Of a stretch of 64,000 nt of DNA, positions 19,331-29,604 are shown one piece after another. The notes beneath the pieces are model-generated. The model saw nothing but the letters and a program-made list of their open reading frames with translations. It was not told where the DNA came from and ran no database searches. The stretch is from contig NC_064549.1 of NCBI RefSeq assembly GCF_023856365.1, positions 12,239,249 through 12,303,248 of the forward strand. The letters are read 5' to 3'. The position numbers and the translations under genes were made by a program. How positions within the stretch are numbered: position 1 is the first letter of the stretch; each line of letters starts with the position of its first letter. The stretch is from Brienomyrus brachyistius. Taxonomy: Eukaryota > Chordata > Actinopteri > Osteoglossiformes > Mormyridae.

Positions 19331-21189
19331 AATTCAGCACCTTTCACGATATACCACAGCATGGCCACGGTCAGAAAATGTGAGCCTGTCCTCCTCCTGA
19401 GTAAAGCAAAGCTCACTACGCTCTGTGAGCACAGGAACGGCCCGGCAATGTTTGGTAAGTTTCTGCATTGTTTGCAAGTACAGAATATTATCTGCGCGTA
19501 AACTAATTAAGGTAAATATGGAAATTCATACAATATACGCTGCAGAATATGAGCTGAATAAAGCATATTAAAACTGCAAAGAATAAAAAAAAAAAAATTG
19601 AACCATTGACCAAATATGGCACCTACAGTTTTTCAAATAGAATTCTAGAACATAATGTTACCGCGACAACTCTGATGTTATCATTCGGAAGGTATAAACT
19701 GAGCTGCAGGCACTAATACGACTTCAAAACAAATCAGACACTGAACAAGACGCATCTCTTAATAAAGTGGTGGTTTCTGGACTTCTTTAGGCTGCCGGTG
19801 GTACCAAAGGACGCTGGGGAAGCTACAAAAGCAAAGGAGGAAAGAAAAAGGAAGGACGAAGTAGGAAAGATGAAGAAATCCTGGCTAAGGAAGATTTTTC
19901 CTATAGGTGATGTGAGGCCGACAAAAACTCACACTGTGAGTTTGGAGATGAAACTCCTCTGCAGGAGTTCGAAAGTGGAAAAGACAGGAGTGCAGGAGGA
20001 GAGCCAGGCAGTGGTGGAGGAGGAAGAGAGCCAGGCAGTGGTGGAAGAGGAAGGGAGCCAGGCAATGGTGGAGGAGTGCAAGGAAATGAAGGAGAAGTGC
20101 AAGGCAATAGTGGAGGAGAGCAAGGCAATGGTGGAGGAGAGCAAGGCAATGGTGGAGGCGAGCAAGGCAATGGTGGAGGAGAGCAAGGCAATGGAGGAGG
20201 AGGAAGAGAGCCAGGCAATGGTGGAAGAGTGCAAGGAAATGAAGGAGAAGTGCAAGGCGATGGTGGAGGAGAGCAAGGCGATGGTGGAGGAGAGCAAGGC
20301 AATGGAGGAGGAGGAAGAGAGCCAGGCAATGGTGGAAGAGTGCAAGGAAATGAAGGAGAAGTGCAAGGCGATGGTGGAGGAGAGCAAGGCGATGGTGGAG
20401 GAGAGCAAGGCGATGGTGGAGGCGAGCAAGGCAATGGTGGAGGAGGAAGAGAGCCAGGCAGTGGTGGAGGAGGAAGGGAGCCAGGCAATGATGGAGGAGG
20501 AAGGGAGCCAGGCAATGGTGGAGGAGTGCAAGGAAATGAAGGAGAAGTGCAAGGCAATAGTGGAGGAGAGCAAGGCAATGGTGGAGGAGAGGAGTCCAAG
20601 GGATTGGTGGAGGAGTGCAAGGGATTGGTGGAGGAGTGCAAGGGATTGGTGGAGGAGTGCAAGGGATTGGTGGAGGAGTGCAAGGGATTGGTGGAGGAGT
20701 ACAAGGCAAGATGAGAAAGATAGTAGTGGATGAGAACATATTTAAGTAATACTTATAGTCTATATGTACATACTTGTAAATAAAAGCATTAAAAACGAAG
20801 AAGAGTCAGGTGTTTTCAATTGAATGTGAGTAGGTGATGTTAAATGTCAGAAATATTCCAAATGTCTATTACACGTGTTGCCTATAGGGGGCCATATGGT
20901 TTGGGTGATAGGGGTTGCCTTTAAACTTCAATAGAATGAAAATACATTACATGTATTTATGTTGTATTTTTAATTACGTTTAAGGAATAAAACATAACGG
21001 GATGAATGTAAGATACACGTCCAGCGGGGACCCGTCTGGCCGGATCCATGTGTTGTTAGGAGTAGGCACAAGCGCCACGGCATATTTTAAAAGAAAGCAC
21101 CAAAATCTTTAAGAAAAACTTTAGCGTCGTTTTAAAAGAAAAGCAGGCGGAATTCAAACAAACATGCCCGAAAGAGCAAATGCTGAGTT
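19331..21189 (+). repeat. Cassette D', diverged second copy
   Basis: Matches 14197-16128 from AATTCAGCAC to TGCTGAGTT, about 5.1 kb downstream. The 5' flank, TATA box (19693), AATAAA (20779) and inverted-repeat arm are well kept. The coding repeat has diverged in length and sequence, and about 60-70 bases (about 19905-19985) after the conserved N-terminal region are not in D. Confidence 0.7.
19870..20733 (+). CDS. Repeat protein of cassette D', about 287 aa, unidentified
   Basis: The frame that matches cassette D is open from before 19798, but the first ATG is at 19870 (MKKSWLRKIFPIGDVRPTK), because the ATG used in D is absent here. A short unique part (about residues 12-45) is followed by heptad-like repeats (VEESKAM, 21 bp) interleaved with EEEESQAM and ECKEMKEKCKAM blocks. 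The regular spacing would suit a long amphipathic or coiled-coil helix. Near 20590 the repeat phase shifts and the frame changes to R/W-rich units (SARDWWR), ending RQDEKDSSG. As in D, other frames are also open, so coding status is uncertain. Confidence 0.35.
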   Translation: MKKSWLRKIFPIGDVRPTKTHTVSLEMKLLCRSSKVEKTGVQEESQAVVEEEESQAVVEEEGSQAMVEECKEMKEKCKAIVEESKAMVEESKAMVEASKAMVEESKAMEEEEESQAMVEECKEMKEKCKAMVEESKAMVEESKAMEEEEESQAMVEECKEMKEKCKAMVEESKAMVEESKAMVEASKAMVEEEESQAVVEEEGSQAMMEEEGSQAMVEECKEMKEKCKAIVEESKAMVEERSPRDWWRSARDWWRSARDWWRSARDWWRSARDWWRSTRQDEKDSSG

Positions 21190-21638
21190 TAAATAGTTTG
21201 AAAAAACTGTTGAAGTTGATGTGTATTTCGATATATTTTTGATGTTATCAAACTCTGTGAGTTTACTTTTATCATTCACCTCAATGTAAACTAATTTACA
21301 CTTTTCTCTGACTAAAAACATTTGCATTGTTGAAGCTGTGTAATTAATAATTGCATTAGTGCTATTTCATACCAGTCAGTGGTGATCTGTCCTTGTTATC
21401 TTGAGTTACTGTGGACTTTTTATTTGAAATGTAATATTTTAAAAAGTGGTAATAGTTTTAATGATTTAGCATTAACCATTATTCACAAGAGGTAGGTTGC
21501 TAAGCAATGAACTCTTATGCAACGATGGCGTGTTTGTAACATATGTTTTTTGGCGTGGGTAGAAATAGGAGTAAATTTTCCTTGACAGATTGCTAATAAA
21601 AATAATGTACACGTTATACACTGTTTTTTCTTTTACAG
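21190..21638. other. AT-rich sequence before the HECT-type exon (copy at 55533-55981)
   Basis: No supported gene. It ends in the polypyrimidine tract TGTTTTTTCTTTTACAG, the acceptor of the exon at 21639. Confidence 0.4.
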
Positions 21639-22359
21639 CTGTCCAGAAAACTTGAGGAGAACTACCCTAAAATGGCCGAATTGAAAGGGTCATGGATGTT
21701 CATACAGGATTTGGAAGATGAGGGTAAATGATTTCTATACATTAATGTCATACAACAGTAGAGAATGCTAACTTTTCTGATGGCATTTCTGTTGCATGAT
21801 TCACTTTGGAAAACATACAAATGAAATGTATTTGAAAGCATTTATATTTCTTTAGAATTTTAGCAATCATATCACTTCATGATTGGACAGCAAACAAAGA
21901 GAATTGTAAAATCTTATTGACAAGTGACAATGCTTTTAATCATCCTTTAAAATAAACTTTGCTAACAATGATTTTTTAAAATTACTTTTGTCAGAAGAAG
22001 AGGGTAAAAATAACAGAGAAGACATGCCTGAAGAGATCAAGAGTGAGGATGAAGATGTCATCAAGGCAGAAAGACATACCAACAACATGAACATTACTGT
22101 AGGCAAGTTCTGCCAGTGGCTGACAGGACAGGATCATATCCCACTAAGTCATTCAGATAGGGAAGGTTTCAGAATTGTCATAGAATTTTACCATGACTGC
22201 CAGGTGCATTATGGGACACATCACAGCATATGCTATCCTGTAGTTAATGCATATTCATGCTCAGTCACATTCCCAATAACACACCTGAGTACATACATAG
22301 AATTCAAAAATATTATCTCACAGGCGATTGTCCATGGCTATGAATTTGGCCGCTGTTAG
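21639..22359 (+). pseudogene. HECT-type (G2E3-like) gene remnant, two exons
   Basis: Exon 21639-21723 (LSRKLEENYPKMAELKGSWM region) has an acceptor TTTTACAG and donor G/GTAAAT and ends in phase 1. Exon 21995-22359 follows TTTTGTCAG in matching phase. It encodes an acidic linker, then VGKFCQWLTGQDHIPLS and, near the end, HSICYPVVNAYSCSVTFP with a final HGYEFGRC. This resembles the last part of the HECT domain in the large fish set of G2/M-phase E3 ligase-like proteins: the position before the usual catalytic-cysteine segment, then the C-terminal lobe. The body of the domain is missing, so ligase activity is unlikely. Such genes are often found in fish transposons next to the integrase type seen here. 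It is convergent with that integrase gene. Confidence 0.55.
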
Positions 22360-22915
22360 GAACTGAATGTTCCGGCTCACTTTTTGTCTTATTGGTCAGG
22401 TCTATTCTAAAGACATTACACTTGACAAGTACAAAGATTTACGAATGAAGCTGAAATTGATTGCAAAGTTAGAGCATAATATTAAGTACAGGATGTACGA
22501 TGTCATAAACAAAACCTTGGAGTTTTTAGTAGCACTTTATTATGGTTAAGCAGTATATACAGTTTCAATGCATTTTCAGTAATTTTTCTGTTGTTTTTCA
22601 TGTACACTTTTTCTGTAAGGATTCTGAAGCATTTTGAGGATTTCAGTCTATCAGAATAATTGTGCCATGAAATAAAAATGTAAAACAAAGGATGTGTACA
22701 ATAATTCAAACAGGACAACATGTTCAAAGACAGAAGTTAACAGACTTCGTCTGATAAGACAAAATTCCTTAGCGTGTGAATGAGTTAAAGAGATGACCTG
22801 AACGGAGCAGTGTGTGTTTGTGAGGAGTCCAATGGGAGTGAACTGAGCAGGTTTTTAAGTTTGTGCCTGCAGTCGTTTTATATGCTCATAGCAAACAGTG
22901 TATAGCTGTTCAGAT
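22360..22915. other. Sequence between the HECT remnant and the L2 fragment (copy at 56703-57256)
   Basis: A frame at 22367-22549 (TLDKYKDLRMKLKLIAKLEH) is open for 60 codons after the HECT stop but matches nothing known to me. The rest is AT-rich, with AATAAA near 22671. Confidence 0.3.
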
Positions 22916-23743
22916 TAGATGATCAGTTTAGATGATCGGTTGTCATTTTCCTCACATATCGCCAGTCTTTCTCGCTCTTGTCGGTTTCTCCTCTTTAACA
23001 TCAGGAGGATACGTCCATTTCTTTCCACTCAGGCTACCCAGATACTCGTCCAGTCCCTCGACATCTCACGCCTTGAGTACTGCAACTCGCTTCTAGCGGG
23101 TTTACCACTGAGTGCCATCCGTCCCCTCCAACTGATTCAGAATGCAGCTGCTCGTCTTGTTTTCAACCTTCCCAAGTTCTCCCACACCACTCTAACCCTA
23201 ACCCTCCCTCCACTGGCTTCCTGTAGCTGCCCGCATCATATTCAAAACACTGATGCTCGCATACAAAGCCAAAAATTCTCTGGCACCATCCTACCTAAAG
23301 GACCTCATCACACCCCGCACTGCACCACGATTTCTCCGATCCTCCAGCACTGCCCGACTGGTCCCACCTCCCCTCAAGGCACAAGGACGACACACATCGG
23401 CTCTTGTCTGTCCTGGCACCTAATTGGTGGAATGAACTCCCCCTAGATGTCCGAACAGCTGAATCCTTGAATGTCTTCAAGCGACGACTCAAAACATTCC
23501 TTTTTCAGAAATACCTGACGTAGAACTTCTGTATTCTTACTTGGCTCTTTTTCTGGTGTGTGTTTTTTTTTTTTAAAATAAATAAATAAAAAATTCTGCA
23601 CTACTCAACGTCGTTTTCAGAGAGATGGTATTCGTAGCTTGGGACCTTATTGAGCTAGCATCGGAAATTCATCGCAGAGTCTCAAAGCACTTATGTAAGT
23701 CGCTCTGGCTAAGGGTGTCTGCCAAATACTGTAAATGTAAATG
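22916..23743 (+). mobile_element. L2-type LINE, 5'-truncated, with TGTAAATG tail
   Basis: Encodes the end of the reverse-transcriptase ORF: DDRLSFSSHIASLSRSCRF, RRIRPFLSTQATQILVQS, YCNSLLAGLPLSAIRPLQL and IQNAAARLVFNLPK, then frameshifted pieces up to FKRRLKTFLFQKYL-like residues near 23500. It ends with TAAGTCGCTCTGGCTAAGGG, GTCTGCCAAATACTG and TAAATGTAAATG, the usual fish L2 tail. It was inserted in the opposite orientation into the 3' part of the integrase gene. Confidence 0.85.
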
Positions 23744-24543
23744 TTCATCAGTAATGTTTCGGTCAGTAGGATCAACCAAAGTTTGAACTTCATTCATCTC
23801 CTCAGTCAGAGGGCACTCATATTCAGGCACTACAACGCCCGTTTCTGAGTCAAGGCCATCATAGTCAATAACAGTCTCCCAGTCGATGTCTGGCTCTTGT
23901 AGGTTCTATAAATTTAACAGAAGACATAACGAATCATAGCTTTCATGTGGTAACAATACTGGATATTTCAGTTTACTCACAAGATCAACAATTATATGGT
24001 TATTACATGTACATTTAAGGTAACTCGTCATGGAGCATTGCTTATGAAACACACATTTAGTCTGTGTACTTTGATATTTTGTATTTGGAAGCAACCACAC
24101 CAGAAAAAACACTTACTGCAAGGTTCTCAGAATGGACATTAGTGTTTAGCATTTGTGCAATCTCCCAGATCTGTGCTGGACTCCAGTTTCCCTCAGTACG
24201 TAGTGAATGGTGGTTCCAGCCTTCAGTGAATATTTCCAAGTTATCAGTCAGCATTTAAATAACCTTACAAACCTGATTCCATACAGATACAGTATATTGG
24301 AATAAATAAAATGAAATGAAAAAAAGTATCAGGGATACACTATGGAAGTAAAGAAATATGAATCATACCTTTGGTTGTGCACACTTTTTCCTGAGATGAA
24401 GCTGTTCTGATCATTGCCACGGACAGTGAACATAAACCGGGCGATGTCCACATTCTCCACTCCCTGGTCAGCTCTTACCCTGAAATCACGGGCTCTGTAA
24501 CCTCTTAGATACATCAACACTACCCTCAAAGAAGTTATATTGT

Positions 24544-24601
24544 ATGTAAGTCGCTCTGGCTAAGGGCGTCTGCCAAATCCTGTAAATGTAAATGTAAATG
24601 T
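24544..24601 (+). mobile_element. L2/SINE 3'-tail fragment
   Basis: GTAAGTCGCTCTGGCTAAGG, GCGTCTGCCAAATCCTG and three TAAATG units: only the tail of an L2-type LINE or of a SINE that shares it. It lies next to the integrase exon at 24369-24479. Copy at 58884-58941. Confidence 0.7.
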
Positions 24602-25561
24602 ATATTAGTGTTGGTAAATGTGATCAAAATTCTTGCGTTAAACTTAAGCAAACAAATGCAATAGCCATTCAAGTCCCCTGACCCAGTCACAACTAAAAAT
24701 GTGGGGTGCAACAAGCAAGGACTATGAGTTTCTGTAAGGTGGAATGGTGTAAAATATGTTCCCATATTGCTATTGTCCTGGCAAAGGGAAGGTATATGAA
24801 GTAATGGATGTAGAGTTGCCAATATTTCTAAAAAGTTTTTCAATAAATTTATCTTTGATGGCATTTTGCTTTGAGGAAACTGAACAGGTAAATGGCAGAT
24901 TTATGTACTTTTGTATTTTCAAGCTGGAATAGAGCAAATAGATTTTTTCCCCCAGCCTACTGATCTAAATTGCCAAGACTTTTAGAGGACTTTTAGAAGA
25001 GCTGTGTACAATCTAAAGCACACTACCTTGAGGGTAAGCCATGTCGCTGCGTTGCATCCAGGAAGAACTGAAATGCAGTTGATGCACAGGTGTTTGTGGC
25101 CACATTCAAGTACAATATCTACAAAAGTAAAGTTTAAAGCAATTAAAAGGCATCAAAGGTGTATGTGTGTAACAAGAGAACAGTGGTCAAAGAAAGAGGG
25201 TAGCTGGTTGATTATTTGTATGTTATTGCTAAATTTGCCCTCCTTTTCAGTCCTTTGACATAATTAGCCTCTGCCTCCTCATGTTGTGCAGCCCTCTACT
25301 GTTGCTTTCCTGTTAGCTTGGGGCATAACAACATGAAAATGTCCAGTTAAAGTACAGAAAGACAAAATGTACTACAAAGTTATTAGTGGGCTGAAATTGA
25401 TGATTATTACTAAAGCTTCTAAATGTTTTTACAGAGTACACAACGTTTATATAGCCAGTGCACAGCATGTGAAATTACTAAGATATTACTAAGTCAGGTA
25501 CCTTTCTTGAAAAACCATCCACTCCTCCAAATATCACAATGTTGTATCTGTGAAGCAATAA
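24602..25561. other. Integrase intron sequence (copy at 58942-59901)
   Basis: No supported exon. The conserved integrase segment around the first D-to-second D interval was looked for on the minus strand by eye and not seen. Confidence 0.3.
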
Positions 25562-26752
25562 TAGACCGGGAGCCCAGAGGGGTCAGCCTAGCTGAAAAGC
25601 GAACCAATTTCCCTTAGTGTAATTTTGCTGGAGGCATATGACAGTTCATCAGAATGGATGTCTGCCGGGTCCGTGGTGGTGGGTGTGGCTGTGAGGGGTG
25701 TGGAAATTAATTCAAATTATTGAGCTAGGTCAGCTCAAAAATGTACTTCTTGAAAATGGTGCTTCAATGTACCTTATACAATCAGGACTTATAAACAGGC
25801 ACCGCCAGACATTTTTAGTGGTGGGGTACCCTTGGCAGAGTTATGTAACTACCCTGCAAAGATTGAGCTAGATCAGCTGATATCCGAACCAAATGAAACT
25901 AGTTGGAACTTGTTCAGTATCAACCCAGGTATCATGAATGAACATTGCCAGACAGTTTCTGTGGTGGGTTACCCCTGCCAGACATGCCCAAAAAGACCAC
26001 ACCCAAAACTGAGCTAAATCAGCTTACATCCGAACTGAATGAAACTAGCTGGAATTTGTTCAGTATCAGCCTAGGTATCATGAATGAACATTGCCAGACA
26101 GTTTCTGTGGTGGGTTACCCCTGCCAGACATGCCCAAAAAGACCACACCCAAAACTGAGCTAAATCAGCTTACATCCGAACTGAATGAAACTAGCTGGAA
26201 TTTGTTCAGTATCAGCCTAGGTATCATGAATGAACATTGCTAGACAGTTCCTGTGGTGGGTTACCCCTGCCAGACATGCCCAAAAAGACCACACCCAAAA
26301 CTGAGCTAAATCAGCTTACATCCGAACTGAATGAAACTAGCTGGAATTTGTTCAGTATCAGCCTAGGTATCATGAATGAACATTGCCAGACAGTTCCTGT
26401 GGTGGGTTACCCTGACAGACACACCAAAATTTGAGCTAGATCAGCTGATATAGATATCCGAACTGAATGAAACTAGCCCGCCCCCTCATCAGGATCTTAA
26501 CGGGTAAACACAATCATATGGGTTAACAGCTAGGTTAGACAAGTGTACTCTGCTTCCTGTTAAGTATGAGGATTTGTTAAATTTCAATCCCTTTTTACAA
26601 GAAATCACTTAGCTATTTCCAAAATAAGGCCATAGAATGACCCCTATTCCTATGTCCCTGCAGGAAGTAGAAACATGTATCATGATGCTATCCCTTGACC
26701 TTCCCAAAGCTTCGCTTTTCAGCTAGGCTGACCTCTCTGGGCTCCCGGTCTA
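25562..26752. mobile_element. 1.19-kb Harbinger-like element with internal 146-bp repeats
   Basis: The ends are a 42-bp inverted repeat with one mismatch: TAGACCGGGAGCCCAGAGGG onward at 25562-25603 and its inverse at 26711-26752. A TAA on each side (25559-25561 and 26753-26755) fits the 3-bp target duplication of PIF/Harbinger elements. There is no transposase; the interior is mainly a tandem array. It lies in an integrase intron. Confidence 0.7.
25861..26476. repeat. 146-bp tandem repeat inside the Harbinger-like element
   Basis: ATCATGAATGAACATTGC recurs at 25931, 26077, 26223 and 26369, exactly 146 bases apart. The first and last units are partial and more diverged (GAGCTAGATCAGCTGATAT at both ends). 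Copy at 60201-60816. Confidence 0.93.
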
Positions 26753-26755
26753 TAA

Positions 26756-27736
26756 AGTATAAAATATTATTTATATTTTAAATGAAATGAAATCACAGCC
26801 AATGTCTAGATGCATTTAAAGGGGTTAGAGAGGAATCCCCTTTGAGAACTTTCCAAAGGTTTCTTGTCTTTCTTTTGCCTTGATAGATTTTTTCTTGTAT
26901 ATTTTTTTAAATAAAAACTTTTTCAAAAATTTACTGTGAACATATGCAATCATCATTGTGCGTGTTAAGTAATCCTTCTGATATGTTGTGCACAGCTAAC
27001 AAAAAAGAGAAAAATGCAAAACCAAAGGAAGGCTTTCTTTTCTCTTAAAAGTATTTTTTCTAAACCAACTGAGAGTCAGTTAGAGGGGTGTTCATTATCA
27101 GTATTGTTGCTGGCATTTCTGAAAATGTGCCAATTTTAGTCAAGTGGCTACTTTTAAAATGCAGTCCCTGGCCAAGATGAAGAAAGCCATTAAGTCGGGT
27201 TAAAAAAGTTCATGAAGACTACATGATAATATTAAGCAATGACATAACAAAACATTTAACATGCAAAATACACAGGAAATATACACTGCAACAGGCTAGG
27301 ATAGACAAATAACCAAATACACTAGCAAGCCTGAGCACTTTAGACCCCAGATTAGAAACTGTTGGTGAATGAGCATATATTTTTTTCCAAGTTTTGTTTA
27401 CTTTGCTGAAAGCAATTTAGGGGCTTTCAATTTCTCACAAATAAAAAAAAAAAAAAAACGATTTTCCCACTATAGCCAGATCCAGTTTCTGTGTGATCTG
27501 GGAGGGGGGGGGGGGTTGACGATTTGTAGTAATAACTATTTCCTGCTGAAAAACACTGGTAAACTATCTACATGTCACTGAATATCTCTGAGTCCCAAGA
27601 CCGCCAAAACACATAGATACAAGTTGCCAGTGTTGATCGGCAGGAAATCTTCTCCAAAGCCCCACCACCACCTCACACCAATCCACCCAGGGCTGTAGAT
27701 GAACAAACTTCAAATAAATTTGATGTTAATACAAAC
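26756..27736. other. Integrase intron with poly-A and poly-G runs (copy at 61096-62080)
   Basis: No supported gene. A-run at about 27443-27458 and G-run at 27503-27515; both differ in length in unit 2. Confidence 0.4.
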
Positions 27737-28413
27737 CGCATCAACTTGTGGTTTGTGTCCACATGTACCAGAGACAAGGGCCCTGGTTCAGAGTACATTC
27801 TGGGTACAACACAGCCAAGACTTGACAACCTTGATATGATGCCCATGGAATCAACCCTATGCATGGAGGCTGCAACTCTTCTCCACCGAACCCTGTAGCC
27901 CACTGACTGCAGCCTCCCTCTGACCTTTCTGTAGCCTGCATTTGGTAGATCATTCTTGACAGAAGAAACCAAATTGTCAAGTTCCTCATCACTGATGGAA
28001 TTATATGTGTCCCTAACACAGAGCTCATACTCTTTCATTCTTCTTAATATTGTTCTTCTTGAAACACCCATCAGTGTGGCTATGCAAGGCACAGGAAGTT
28101 GAGTAGGGAACATTTCTTTCAAACGTTGTTCTTCAATCAAAATCTTGGGTCGTCCATTGGTGGCAGTGACTTCCTGTGTGACACATGGGGCCGGACATTC
28201 CAGATATGCCCTCGCAAGGTCAAAGAGCTCCTGCAAAGCCAGGGTGATAGCAGGAGGTACTTCAATGTGATTAGACGGGGCCTGCAGAAGATACAGCTCC
28301 TGATGACAAAGGAACTCCAGGTAATCCAAATTTAGTGGAGTCGCGCTGAATCCCATTTCTATTTTATGCAGAAGACTTTTGAGAAGGTGGTATCTGAGCT
28401 GTTCACAGAACAA

Positions 28414-28811
28414 ATTATAGTTAATGAGGTGTCAAGATCTTGTCTCTGATCCACACACTAGGCCTACCATTCAAAAGTATTAATTGTGAAAATGAAATGT
28501 TTTTGTTTTGTGAGGTGCTTGTTCATGTATGATGATGTAGTGGCTGCTCTGTTTGACCGTGGTAAACCTTTTCACAAACAATATAAGTGAAGAAGTATGA
28601 CATTAGATCTAAGGACCAGAGTCAAATAAAGTTAAATAAAATCCATCAAAAACACTTACTCAGTGGAGATTCCAATATAGCAGGCAGACAACTTTATAGC
28701 TTTAATAATGAGTGTATTTAGCAGCTACAAGGACACGAGCACATAGAGAGGATGGGTCACATCCATTATTCTCTGTTAGACCCGGCGGCCTACAGCTGAT
28801 ACTGTATACGG
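28414..28811. other. Intergenic space between the divergent integrase and the plus-strand ORF (copy at 62758-63155)
   Basis: AT-rich. It should hold the promoters of both genes if they were expressed, but no TATA or CCAAT box stands out. Confidence 0.35.
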
Positions 28812-29450
28812 ATGAAAGATAACTGTTTAACCCTCTGTTTAACACGTTATACGTACAGTAAGCACATGAGAGAGTGCAGTGAAATTGAGAGGGCTTCTGA
28901 TTTTTTAAGAAATCGTTTGAAAACCACATATGGAGTTAACAGGAAAAACAAATTGGTAGACTTTCCATCATTTCACCTAATCAAACTAACTCCTCGGGAT
29001 ATAATTCTAGATATAGTTCTAGCGGGAGTAGCACCACTAGAAATAAAAAATGCGTTGAAACATCTTGTGCTGTCAGGGCAGCTTGACCTTGACACATTCA
29101 ATAGTGCATCACTAGGATACTCATATGCAGATGATGTCCAAGACAAGCCAAGTCCTATTACTGTCACAACGTTGTTATCAAATGACAACAAATTGAAGCA
29201 ATCTTCTGGTCAGATGTTTGTGCTCCTCAAGATTTTACCATTTATATTAGACAGTTGTAAAAGAAATGCATACATTCAAGCCCTTACTGAATTAATACAG
29301 ATAGTGCAGATCCTGTTCGCACCAGTAATTTCTCTTGCAACTATATCTCAAGTCCCTCATCAAAAATCACTTAGCTTTAGCGTAGAGGGGATGGGTTTTC
29401 AGCACTTGAGCGCACACACGCGCGTGGTTCGACTTTTGGCACTAATTTAA
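28812..29450 (+). pseudogene. Fragment of a fish transposon-type ORF, truncated at the right inverted repeat
   Basis: The 212-codon frame contains FPSFHLIKLTPRDIILDIVL, GVAPLEIKNALKHLVLSGQL, the SYADDVQDKPSPI segment and FVLLKILPFILDS. The order resembles a family of repeated fish proteins with the motif D-x-x-H-D-x-x-E-G-x-x-P-x-E-[LI]. Here the H and the first E of that motif are not kept (ILDIVLAGVAP), and the last 15 or so codons are read from the inverted repeat. The start is arbitrary; the upstream CLTLCLTRYTYSKHM is in frame. The family usually runs much longer on both sides, so this is a fragment. Role unknown; probably part of a transposase. Confidence 0.5.
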
Positions 29451-29557
29451 CGCCGAGCGAGTCCTGTGCAATCGCGAGTGCGTAGTGAGCATGGATTTTC
29501 TGCTCGCGAGCGTGGTTTTCATGCGCGCGACTTTTGGCACTAATTTAATGCCATACG
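29450..29557 (-). repeat. Right terminal inverted repeat of C with duplicated tip
   Basis: Inverted partner of 10274-10380. The tip CGACTTTTGGCACTAATTTA occurs twice, at 29430-29449 and at 29528-29547, 98 bases apart, whereas the left end has it once. Copy at 63794-63901. Confidence 0.75.
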
Positions 29558-29604
29558 GTCGTAGGTCTGATTCGTAGTTCCTAGGAAGCTGACAAGAACC
29601 TCGA

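Larger units (their letters stand above)
23744..28413 (-). pseudogene. IS3-like integrase/transposase gene (multi-exon, IS3EU-type), broken
   Basis: The exon at 28413-27737 encodes about 225 residues: N-terminal helices, GRPKI, a helix-turn-helix (IATLMGVSRRTILRRMKEYE), then GYRKVRGRLQSVGYRVRWRR, as in IS3 OrfB-type integrases, and SLVHVDTNHKLMR with the first catalytic D. It ends CG/GTTTGT. The exon at 24479-24369 continues in phase with [17 protein letters not shown] (second D) up to GKSVHNQR and the donor GTATGA. A later piece at about 24254-24117 encodes FTEGWNHHSLRTEGNWSPAQ, ending at GTAAGT. A fourth at about 23905-23744 encodes PDIDWETVIDYDGLDSETG and an acidic tail, then stops at the L2 junction. 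The usual exon between the two D residues was not found, nor the exon with the catalytic E. The order and family fit the large integrases of fish; classification as IS3EU is from memory. Confidence 0.75.
10274..29557. mobile_element. C: 19.3-kb element bounded by about 105-bp inverted repeats
   Basis: The left end (10274-10380) and the reverse complement of the right end (29450-29557) share CGTATGGC, TTAAATTAGTGCCAAAAGTC, GCGCGCAT, CCACGCTCGCGAG-like and AAAATCCATGCTCACTACGC blocks in the same order, with only a few substitutions. Outside both ends lies TCGTA (10269-10273 and 29559-29563), a possible short target duplication with one extra base on the right. The ends are CpG-rich, unlike the AT-rich interior. 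The interior carries an integrase gene, a HECT-type gene, a transposon-type ORF and later insertions. Whether the whole block moves as one is inference; it could be a composite of several insertions. Confidence 0.65.

Noticed and set aside
25832..26434. ORFs of 61-72 aa repeating MPDSFCGGLPLPDMPKKTT
   Set aside because: They are readings of the 146-bp tandem repeat inside a non-autonomous element.
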